56,926 nucleotides of DNA, taken from assembly GCA_051453625.1 (NCBI GenBank), contig JBOZIK010000001.1:88930516-88987441 (forward strand), read 5' to 3'. This stretch comes from Welwitschia mirabilis (taxonomy: Eukaryota; Gnetophyta; Gnetopsida; Welwitschiales). Each line of letters opens with the position of its first letter. Positions within the stretch are counted from its first letter, which is position 1. Shown piece by piece: positions 48,009 to 56,926 of this stretch. Both the position numbers and the translations under genes were made by a program. The notes beneath the pieces are model-generated. The model saw only the letters and a list, made by a program, of their open reading frames with translations, was not told where the DNA came from and made no database searches.

Positions 48009-49458
48009 TAAGGATCCTTGAACTTAGAGGGGAGGGATGAATGAGTTTGACCAAATAAAAATGCTTAACTAGAAATAAATGAAATGCACAATGAAGCCCT
48101 TATCGATTTAACGTGGTTTCCCAACATGGGTACATCGATCCTTAGAGGATATCTTTACTTCACACCTCTAGATATTTTTACCTGTAGAAATAGTGGCTTC
48201 GGAGTACTACCAATCTTATATATAAATGAGATGTTTCTCACAAGGTAGCACTTTCTTCCTTTCAAGGACTACAATAGATAAAATATAAATTGTGCTCTCA
48301 AGCACCTAAAGAGACACACCCATATAAGGATTGCCTTACACTTTGGAATCCCCAAGCAAGGAATTCTAGTAAAGAAGATATTTTATACTTATGAACTATA
48401 ATGAAGAGATTCAGTAATCTAATAGTCCTACAATTATTTACCAATAGAAATATAAAGAAAGAAATAACAGATATGAAATGATGTCATATTGATGGTAGAT
48501 TGAGTTCTCCTTGATGTAATAGCCCATAAATATCTAAGATCAAAGTTATGCAATAATGGGAGTGCCAAAGATTAAGTAATATCTTTAGGAAATGAGTCTC
48601 TTCATCAAGAACATAGATTTCTTCTTATTTAGTATCAATCATCTATTTGAATAACCCTGTCGTCTTCACTTTGTTTTTCTTTTATACTTGAGAGGTCTTC
48701 GTAGCCTTTACCCCAGTGAAATAGCTGTTTGAAATAGTTTGAACATAGTGTAATAGCTATAAATGACTTTTTTTATTAGTTTAACAACTATTTTATTTTT
48801 CATTATTTTTTAGGATAGATGTCTTCATTGTCGTAGATGTCTCTCATTGGAAGATGTTTTCAACATGAAAGACGTCTTTAGTTAGATTGCCCAAATTCCA
48901 ACAAGCTTGGAAAGGCCATGTCTCTAACCCTTAGCCATCAAGAATTCATCATGTAAAACTTGTCTGATTCTCTAGAGAGTAAATAATTCATCCTAGCATA
49001 AATGATCTATATCACCTGTTTTAGTTTAGGATACACATCTTCAATTCTATAGACGTCTTTCATCAATTAGTGCAGTATAAACATCTTTTATAGGATTGAC
49101 ATCTTTCACCTATTTCTACTTCATGGCTCAGTATAGAAATCTTTGTTATAATAGACATCTTTCATCTGTGTCAACTTCAAATTCAGTCTAGACGTCTTCA
49201 ATTATGTAGATGTCTTTATACTAGACATCTTCAAACCTACAGACATCTTGAGTTAACTATGCTTGTTCTTCCTAAATTTTGAGCTAAAGTTTCTGTGAAC
49301 TTTAAGCTTTGTGAGTACACCATATTAAATTTGTTTCACCTTTATTTTTGACTAGCTTAATTCTTATTTGCAATCCGATTGCTTTCTAATATCATGTCTG
49401 CATATTAAACACATCATATTTGACAAGTGAAATCATGAAAATTAGGATTTTAGCAATA
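48009..49458. mobile_element. 1.45-kb insertion in the LTR, candidate solo LTR
   Basis: The matching place in the 5' LTR (about 21,055-21,065) has no such sequence, so this is an insertion. Candidate target copies are AGAAC (48,004-48,008) and AGACC (49,459-49,463), one mismatch. The ends read TAAGGATCC...AGCAATA, which could be TG...CA decayed to TA...TA. Near the left end are GAACTTAGAGGGGAGGG and CGATTTAACGTGG, strings resembling those often seen in plant Ty1/copia LTR elements. No coding sequence was found. The right part carries the GACGTC-derived array. Confidence 0.55.
48817..49250 (+). repeat. Array of AGACGTCTT-derived motifs
   Basis: Three intact GACGTC cores occur (48,871; 49,052; 49,191). 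GATGTC is at 48,818, 48,836 and 49,209, and GACATC at 49,098, 49,154, 49,224 and 49,242. Four further one-off variants lie near 48,853, 49,034, 49,080 and 49,136. Most are followed by TT and preceded by A or TA, and several come in pairs about 18 bases apart. Confidence 0.75.
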
Positions 49459-52400
49459 AGACCACTTCCTATCTTGTAAAAGAGGAGATACCTTTCATTG
49501 TTCATGCAAGTGTATTTTTTTATTGTATCTCTCTTTCTTCTCATTCTCTTGCTTGTGGAGCTTGGAGCTTAAAATCTTAGAGCTAAGGATTCTTAAGCTT
49601 GTAACTACATCAATCTTCATCTATCAAGGAATTACTAATCTTTCTAAGTAAGCTTCTTTACTCATATTATCTATATGATCTCTTTTAAGATTTTAGTGGA
49701 GTGATAAAATATTGCATGAGACCATTATTTATGGTTATCATGGCATTATGTTATAAAAATTATTCCCTCTCATTAACTCTCACTAAGATGCTAAGGAGAA
49801 ATAAGGGGTTTCTTGTGCTTGTGGTGGATGCTACCAATGGATGATTGTGGCCAAGGGATCAAGGGATTCACTATAAAAGTTTGGATACCCATGTTTGTTT
49901 TGTATTAATATACATATTTATTATTATATTTTCATTAATTATGCATTAGAACAACCTTATTAGGGGGAAAAGTCTGATCTTCAATATCTCTTTTAGGCCA
50001 GTACTCCTTCATGGCAATCTTAAGGCTCACTATAAATGCTTTTTATGCATTGATTTTTTTTCGATTTACATTAGTAATATTTAGCTAAGATTTATTGTAA
50101 CTATTTATTTTAGCTAGTATATTCATTATTTTACTAATTCTAATTATTTTATATCTAGTTGTAGAATATTTACTATGTTTATATAGCGCAAGTTAAATTT
50201 TCCAAAATAGAGACATAGCTTAAAAATACTATAGCTCATTAAATAATAGATATAAATTAGTAAAAAAAATTTAAATCTAGGATTATGTTATGTTTATAAA
50301 ATTTTAAAATAGAAATTTTTCTAATGTATAATACATTTTAGAAAAATTATTTATGAAAATATGAAATAAATGCACAACATAATAAGTAATTAATTCCCAT
50401 TTTTATAATTAACAAGTAAGCTATTTGAAACCTTGAGGATCTTATGTTATAGAGAATTAAATAATCTTTCCACAATATATTAAATCACTTAAGAACTCAA
50501 ACTATTTTGAAAGTTATCATGATTTTAGTGTAGTGTGATAGGACTATAATTTTGGCAGGTTTGATAGTTTTAACTTTAAATCATGACCTTAGAAATAATA
50601 CTTTTAAAATTTTAAAATATCTTAAGTTAATTTCTAAGGTTCTATTATGAGTCTAATTTATGTAAAACTACTTTAATTTAGTTTTTACTTTATAATTAAA
50701 TAATTGTTAACTTTTAATTAAGATGTTTGTTTAAAGCCCTTAAAAATATCATAATTAATGTCTTAAATTATAGAAAAATTATTATAGAANNNNNNNNNNN
50801 NNNNNNNNNNNNNNNNNNNNNNNNNNNNNNNNNNNNNNNNNNNNNNNNNNNNNNNNNNNNNNNNNNNNNNNNNNNNNNNNNNNNNNNNNTAATTTTGGGA
50901 GGTTTGATAGATTTTATCTTTAACTCATGACCTTAGAAATAATAATTTTAAAATTTTAAAATATCTTAAGTTAATTTCTAAGGTTTTATTATGAGTCTAA
51001 TTTATGTAAAACTACTGTAATTTATTTTTTACTTTATAATTAAATAATTGTTAACTTTTAATTAAGATGTTTTTTTAAATCCCTTAAAAATATCATAATT
51101 AATGTCTTAAATTAGAGAAAATTTATTAAATAAAATTATATAAGTAAATCAAACATATAAGGTAATATCTTATTAGTGACTTTAAGATATATTATTTACA
51201 TGTAATATTTTATTAGGAAAAGTACCTCTTTTACCTTTTTTTCTTTTACCTTACTTTGAAAATGCATGTTAATAAGGGTTTCCACATTGATATTTTAAGT
51301 GACTTACATAGTCCTTGATTTATCATTTATTTTCTTAACTTATGTTATAGCTATATGATTTTTAGATAAAGAATTATGTCTTATTAACCATGCTTGAGAT
51401 GTACTTCCTTTTGATTATCTTCATTGCACATAACCAAGGTAGATTGTCATATGAGGATGGAAAAATGCTTCTAGGATTAGCATATTTCTAAGTGTGGATT
51501 AGTTTTTTTGAAGTATATTCTTAAGATTTGATTTGATAAATTTTAAATATAGTTGTTATTATTGTGAAAAATAAGAAAAGAATTTTTCCTTTGTTTAGAT
51601 TTTCATTACTATAATCTTGATGATAAAGATGTTTTAATATGTTTGTTTCCCTTTTATATGATTATTTATATAAAATGAATCTAATGATGATTTGAATTAT
51701 TATGACTAGATAAATAATCTATGAAATATTCACATTGGTGTATTCATCAAATTGTACAAAATCAAAATAGCCCTATAAATAATCATCCCCATACTTGGAT
51801 TTTATTACTAAGGTGGGTTGTATTGCATGTTTTTTAATAATACCCTTCTAGAAGTGGATTTTATCATTACTCTCCTATCCTACCCATATATAATATACTT
51901 TAACTTAATATCATGAGCCCTTGGCCTTAATGGATCATGTTGCACTATATGAAAATATTTCAAGGAAGTGCGGTTCAGTTGTAACCATGCACCAACATTA
52001 TGTAACGCCTGCCATCTATATTGGGTGTAGATTGAGATAAAGTTCAAGCTTATAGATTTGAGCATAGCTATGTTGATATAGTTTAGAACCTAAAATAGAA
52101 TCATTTCTAAAGAATGGTCAGATATCGAGTTGAAATGCCATTAATGTGAGTTGTAACCTCTTATTATATTGTTTACGTATTATCCTAAAACTTGTTCATG
52201 TATGTTTTATAATAAGTTTACATTTCCTAAACTATTCAAGATATCTGTTTGTATGACAAACAACTAAGACGAAATATAAGATATAAACTTATGACATCAT
52301 TATTATTTGTAAACCAAAATAACATAGAAGTAACTTATACATAAATACATAATAACAATGTGGTATGTTTTTCCTAGAATATAAAAAATTCTAATAAAAA

Positions 52401-52509
52401 TAAATAGGATTTGATACTAGGTTTCACTGTGTCTATTAGTTAATAATATTAAAAAATAAAAAATAAAATATTGCTTAATTAGGATAAGAAATGTTAGGGT
52501 ATCACATAA

Positions 52510-52521
52510 TGGTATCAAAGC
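52510..52521 (+). promoter_or_regulatory. Second initiator tRNA-Met primer-binding site
   Basis: TGGTATCAAAGC is one G-to-A change from TGGTATCAGAGC and follows the LTR end CA by three bases, exactly as at 35,863. It opens the second internal region. Confidence 0.9.
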
Positions 52522-53619
52522 TCTAGGCTAACTCAAATAATACCTATGTTAAGCACTGATAAATGTACAATAATATAAGGTTAATTATATCTTTAAGAAC
52601 CTTTCCTTCAAATAATCACCTTAATTTCTAAGTAGCTATAAAGTTGATTATATTCCTAAAAATCCTAAAGCTTGAGTAAAAATCAGTTATATCCTTGATA
52701 ATGTGGGATTCCAAGTAATTTTAAAGTAAGCCAAGATAACTCTAATTCCTTGATAAGCATGAATTTAACTATATCTTCCACTAGTCATGAATTTTATTAT
52801 ATCCATATTATTCCTACTCCCTAAATGGATACCAAATTAAATCCATGATAATTCTAAATTTCTAAATAATCTTAGAAGGATGATGAATCCAACTCATTAA
52901 AAACTCTATTGCCTTATAGCCATAAATAAATGAGTAAAAGTTAATTATATCCTTAATAATGTGAGATTCCAAGTAATTTTAAAGCAAGCGAAATAACCCT
53001 ACTTCCTAGATAACCATGAATTTAATCATATCTTCCAATAATTATAAATTTGATTATACCTATGATATTCCTACTCCATAAATGGAAACCACATTATGCC
53101 CCTGATAATTTTAAATTTCTAAATAATCCTAAAAGAATGATGAATTCAAGTCATTAAAAACTTTATTACCTTATAACTATAAATAAAAATCACTTAGGAG
53201 AATTATAATTATTCTAAGAACTTAGGATAATTATCTTATATAATTTCTTAAAGAGCTTAAACATTTGCAAGAAACATAAATACATATGATAATGTCTTAA
53301 AATTTGATATCCTTGAAAATAATAAAGCCCTTAGCCAAGTTATTCATCCTATACTATATGTTCATCTAACGTTAAGGTAAGACCCTATATTCACAAGTTA
53401 TAAATCTAATAAATCATATCTATTTAAAAGAAATAAAGGGAATAAAATGGATTATGTACTTCAAGTTATAAAACAAACATAAGCAATAGTAAGGCCCAAT
53501 TACCTCATGATGATAATAATGTCCTTTCTAAGATCATAAAAATATTTTCAAGTTTAACCTTTAATAATATTTACCCTATTTTTAAACATAATCTTATAAT
53601 AATTTCCACTTGTTTTAAA

Positions 53620-54575
53620 TGCCTCATCATTGTCAGTTAAACTTTGAGGCCAATTTAGTTGCACCAATCTTAATCTATAAGCATTAATAATGTGTTCATG
53701 TAGTTCTTATTATACATAGTAAATCAAGGTTAAAACCCACAAGTAAATAATGGTATCAATAAATCTAAGCAAGTGGGTATGAGGAAATTAATTCAAGCTT
53801 TTATTAAGTTAAACCCACTAAATTTTGTAGGAAGTTCAAATCCATCCAAATCATAAGCATGACTATGTAATGTTAAACATGTTATAGGTACCTTAGGATG
53901 TGATAAATAACAAAAGGCTTCTTTATCTATTTATATGTTACAAGGAAAAGCTAACTTATGGTGGAAAACAAAAATGACTAAGTTAGAGAAAAGGAATAAG
54001 TATATCACCAAGTTCTATATTCACAAAAATATTACAGAATTCTATAATTTCAGATAATATCCTAATGTGACCATAGCATCTCATAAATGAAAATTTGTAA
54101 AATTATTAGGATATGTGTTACATATGCATCTAGATAAAGAAGCTAAACTAAATCTCTTTATTAATAGTCTTCTTCCTTTTATTGCTACCAAAGTATCCAT
54201 GTTTCAACCTAAAAATTTAACAAAGGATGTAGAAAAGAAAAATATAGCAAAATAAAACTAGCAGAGACAATTAGAAAGTAAGAAAAGAATTCCCCTACAG
54301 GGACATGTCCTTAAGGAAATTAATTAAAAATGTCTTATCAAAATAGAAATTGACACTTTAGCAAAAATAATGTTAGTAGTAGTAATAGAAAAACTAGGAA
54401 TTTTAATCCACCTAATCAGAATCCATTCAAAAATAATTAAAATGTTCTAGTAAAAGCTATGCAAGTAATTAATCTAAGAGATACAATTTCTAGTAAATTA
54501 CTTATTAGAATTAATACTAAAGCCAATGTAATGATTCCATTGTAAAGAAAATCATAACATAAGAGAATGTCCATT
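53620..54575 (+). pseudogene. Chromovirus gag remnant, second internal region
   Basis: A piece near 53,938 reads MLQGKANLWWKTKMTKLEKR, the gypsy capsid motif L.GEA..WW. Further on are KLNLFINSLLPFIATKVSMF (one frame, around 54,150) and KNLTKDVEKK. The zinc knuckle near 54,540 reads HCKENHNIRECP, with the Cys that the first copy has lost and again only three residues between it and His. The domain aligns with 36,690-37,740 at about 80-85 percent. Stops and frame changes abound. Confidence 0.75.
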
Positions 54576-54689
54576 ACATAATAGAGATCCTCCTAGATAA
54601 TAACCAGAAAATCTTAAAGGATCAAAGAGCATTCATCTATCAATATGATGAATTTGAGCTGAAGTAGATAATCAAAAAGTAAAATTTTA

Positions 54690-54800
54690 GAGCTTAGTCA
54701 TATAAGTTAAGACTTTACTTAATAATAAATAAGTGGTTGTTTTATTCAATTATGGTATTATGCATTGCTTCATATCTCCTATAATTATTATAAGAGAAAA
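54690..54800 (+). pseudogene. Protease remnant, second internal region
   Basis: The reading VVVLFNYGIMHCFIS aligns with LFDCGATHCFIS of the first internal region. The catalytic Asp is now Asn and the next residue Tyr, so this copy is more decayed at the active site than the first. Confidence 0.7.
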
Positions 54801-55153
54801 ATTGTGTTATGCTCCAATTAAGAAATGCATGATCTAGCAAATGAGCCCTTATTGAAGGTTAATTAGAAGGTTCAAAATTGTACTTTATCCATAAGTGGAA
54901 AAGATTTTCAAAAATAGTCAATTGTTATCAACTTATAAAAGTACAATATTATTTTAGTATGAATTGATTAATGTAGAACAAAGCAGTTATAAATTATAAA
55001 AGACGTCAAGTAGAAATGATGAATCACAATCAAAGATTAGTATTTCATAGTTATTACAAATCAGTAGTGGATAATTTAATTAATGTAATGCATATAAAAA
55101 GATAAATTAAGAGAGTATCACTAGTTTGTATGCTATACTTAAAATAAACTAGC

Positions 55154-56130
55154 ATGAAGGAAGGAGAAACTTTAGTAAAGAATATACCAACAGTCCAAGA
55201 ATATCTTGATGTATTTACAATAGAGTTGCTAGAAATGCCACGATTTTGGAAAGTTAAGTCTTTCATTGAATTGATCCTAGAAATCCAACCAATTTCTAAG
55301 GCATCATATAGAACGTCTCTTATAGAAATGAAAAAATTAAAAATTTAGCTTAAAGAGCTCTTATAAGAAGGTTCTATTTATCCTAGTGTATCATCATGGG
55401 GGAAACCTATTTTATTTATAAAGAAGAAAGATGGAACATTAAAATTATGCATTAATTATAGACATCTAAATAAGATTATCATTAAGAAAAAGTATCCGCT
55501 ACTAATGATAAATGACCTTTTTTCTTAGCTCAAAGAAGCTAAGATATTCTCAAAAGTTGATCTAAAATATGGATATCACCAAGTTTAAATTAAGGAAGAA
55601 GTTATTCATAAAACAAAGTTTAGAACCTATTATGGATATTATGTGTTCACTTTTATTCCTTTTGGTTCAATCAATGCCCCTATAGTATTTATAAGTCTTA
55701 TGAATTACATCTTTCAACTACATCTTGATTTCTTTATATTAATATTTATTAATGATATTTTCATTTATTCCATAACATATGAAAAGCATGAGAAACACTT
55801 AAGAATATTATTACAAACATCAAGAAATAATGAATTATATGCTAACATGAAAAAATTCTCTTTTTAGAAGGAATCCATTTAATTTGTAGTTCATGTAGTA
55901 TCCAAAGAAGATATTTTAGTTGATTAAGATAAAGTTAAAACAATTATGAAATGATCAATGATTATAAATGTTATTAAGATTAAAATTTTTCTTAATCTTG
56001 CTAGGTACCATTATTGATTCATCTTCAACTTCTATAAGATAGCTTCTTCATTATCAAACCTTTTAAAGAAAAATAAAGACTTCTAATGAATAAAAAAAAT
56101 GAAGTAATTGTTTAATCATCTTAAAGAATT
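55154..56130 (+). pseudogene. Reverse transcriptase remnant, second internal region
   Basis: Motifs in order are [67 protein letters not shown] (catalytic Asp kept, unlike the first copy), FINDIFIYS (Asp to Asn, as in the first copy) and KHEKHLRILLQTSRN. Stops interrupt it at several Gln/Trp/Arg positions. The domain is cut by the 100-N gap at 56,131 and RNase H and integrase are not seen. Confidence 0.9.
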
Positions 56131-56230
56131 NNNNNNNNNNNNNNNNNNNNNNNNNNNNNNNNNNNNNNNNNNNNNNNNNNNNNNNNNNNNNNNNNNNNNN
56201 NNNNNNNNNNNNNNNNNNNNNNNNNNNNNN

Positions 56231-56365
56231 GACCTCAACTTTTGTTTAGATCGACTGACTTTAACTCGATTTCCTCTATTAAAATTTCATCTTGTAGGAT
56301 TGACTACCTGATTATCTAGGGTCGACCACTAACTTACTGTTTCAGTTTTAAAATCTTTACATGGC
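56231..56365. other. Unassigned sequence after the last 100-N gap
   Basis: GACCTCAACTTTTGTTTAG and the next 130 bases repeat CGACTGAC/CGACCAC/TTGACTA-like words (GATCGACTGAC, GGATTGACTACC, GGTCGACCACT, GGCTTGACTAACC). They look like members of a degenerate short repeat. The composition changes abruptly from the chromovirus at the gap. Confidence 0.4.
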
Positions 56366-56899
56366 TTGACTAACCTTGATGATCAATCACTTATGTTTAA
56401 GATGGTACACCTTAGATTTTTAAAATTCGCCTGTCCTTTTTCCATAACTCACTTTCTTATCTCTTCTCTATTGTTTTCTCACCTCTTGTGTAGACNNNNN
56501 NNNNNNNNNNNNNNNNNNNNNNNNNNNNNNNNNNNNNNNNNNNNNNNNNNNNNNNNNNNNNNNNNNNNNNNNNNNNNNNNNNNNNNNNNNNNNNNNNNNN
56601 NNNNNNNNNNNNNNNNNNNNNNNNNNNNNNNNNNNNNNNNNNNNNNNNNNNNNNNNNNNNNNNNNNNNNNNNNNNNNACCTATGAGCCTTTGCAATTTCT
56701 CAATCTGAGGGAAGTCCAAACTTTGCTAGAGGAAGTTAACTGGGATTATTTTCTTTATGTTTTAGGCACATGCTATTCTTTTATCATGAGGTTATTTTAC
56801 TCAAATGCTAGATTTGATGCTGCCCATTCTACTTTCATTACTTCTGTTTTTGATCATAAGATACACATTACTGTTAACCTCATAGATTCCCTCACTTAG
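56366..56899 (+). CDS. Plant transposon-protein-like fragment
   Basis: A frame of 177 codons, 61 of them N, ends LREVQTLLEEVNWDYFLYVL, then CYSFIMRLFYSNARFDA, TSVFDHKIHITVNLIDSLT and a stop. This resembles the widespread plant 'putative transposon protein' domain found with retrotransposons, with its W..F, (V/M)R.FY.NA and V.G..I.....I..L pattern. The start is arbitrary, as the first 40 codons look non-coding. It has no link to the chromovirus to the left, from which a 100-N gap separates it (56,131-56,230). An old fragment is most likely. Confidence 0.45.
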   Translation: MTNLDDQSLMFKMVHLRFLKFACPFSITHFLISSLLFSHLLCRXXXXXXXXXXXXXXXXXXXXXXXXXXXXXXXXXXXXXXXXXXXXXXXXXXXXXXXXXXXXXTYEPLQFLNLREVQTLLEEVNWDYFLYVLGTCYSFIMRLFYSNARFDAAHSTFITSVFDHKIHITVNLIDSLT

Positions 56900-56926
56900 T
56901 TACCTTGAGGGAACTGGGAAGAATAT

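Larger units (their letters stand above)
46634..52506 (+). mobile_element. Chromovirus LTR shared by two internal regions
   Basis: It starts TGTCATATCCTCTATT after a polypurine tract and ends TTAGGGTATCACA three bases before a second PBS. Removing the 1.45-kb insertion at 48,009-49,458 and gap-edge repeats at 47,092 and 50,790 leaves about 4.2 kb, matching the other two LTR copies. The TATA box is TATAAATA at 47,885-47,892. It serves as 3' LTR for the left internal region and 5' LTR for the right one. Confidence 0.8.
20096..56130 (+). mobile_element. Chromovirus (Del/Tekay-like Ty3/gypsy) array: LTR-internal-LTR-internal
   Basis: Three copies of a roughly 4-kb LTR (about 4.0-4.2 kb once insertions and gap-edge repeats are discounted) begin TGTCA and end GG/AGTAT(T/C)ACA. 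Two are each followed, three bases later, by a PBS matching the 3' end of initiator tRNA-Met. The coding order gag-PR-RT-RNase H-IN and a chromodomain-like tail place it among plant chromoviruses. The long LTR, iMet PBS and type of chromodomain suggest the Del/Tekay lineage, which is inference. Two internal regions share the middle LTR. No frame is intact and all copies are old. The 3' end of the second internal region is lost at the 56,131 gap. Confidence 0.8.

Noticed and set aside
1-56926. CRISPR arrays, rRNA or tRNA genes, organelle insertions, bacterial operons
   Set aside because: No regular short-spacer arrays, no rRNA or complete tRNA sequence, and no ribosome-site-led gene clusters were seen.

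Overview
The window looks like repeat-rich intergenic DNA from a plant nuclear genome. It is AT-rich, CpG-poor, split by 24 runs of N, and filled with old, stop-riddled plant retrotransposons of several classes: Ty1/copia, Ty3/gypsy chromovirus, Ty3/gypsy Athila/Tat, an L1-type LINE and tRNA-derived SINEs. No intact host gene could be recognised. A large, slowly purged genome such as a gymnosperm would fit, but the species cannot be told from the sequence.

Layout. Positions 1-4,730 hold small repeats and a decayed Ty1/copia element on the minus strand (gag, pre-integrase, integrase). From 4,730 to 9,870 there is pyrimidine-rich DNA with a recurrent palindromic motif, then AT-rich DNA with short tandem repeats and what looks like an unmerged second haplotype. 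Positions 10,417-11,775 contain exon-like segments of an unidentified gene remnant. A SINE with a 15-bp target-site duplication sits inside a minus-strand LINE reverse-transcriptase fragment near 12.4-12.9 kb. I recognise almost nothing from 12.9 to 20.1 kb.

From 20,096 almost to the right edge the window is a nested stack built on one chromovirus (Del/Tekay-like) family with very long LTRs of about 4 kb. Reading outward to inward: a 5' LTR (20,096-22,878 plus 34,657-35,859) is split by a solo LTR of the same family (22,879-34,656, flanking CTTA on both sides). That solo LTR is in turn interrupted by a SINE (about 25.3 kb) and by a gag-only Athila/Tat-like element (27,879-33,992). After the 5' LTR come an initiator-Met PBS, gag, protease, RT, RNase H, integrase with a chromodomain-like tail, a polypurine tract, and a second LTR (46,634-52,506) carrying its own 1.45-kb insertion. 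That LTR is followed at once by another PBS and a second gag-protease-RT body, giving LTR-internal-LTR-internal. The integrase is split by about 3.4 kb of foreign DNA that includes a GC-richer, promoter-like island. After the last 100-N gap the sequence switches to an unrelated plant transposon-protein fragment.

Two themes explain most of the structure. Decay is dominated by C-to-T/G-to-A changes: catalytic Asp codons became Asn, and PBS and CpG-containing motifs were eroded. In addition, ten of the 24 gaps are bounded by near-identical direct repeats in the arrangement expected of contig ends that overlap but were not merged, so several apparent tandem duplications are probably assembly artefacts.
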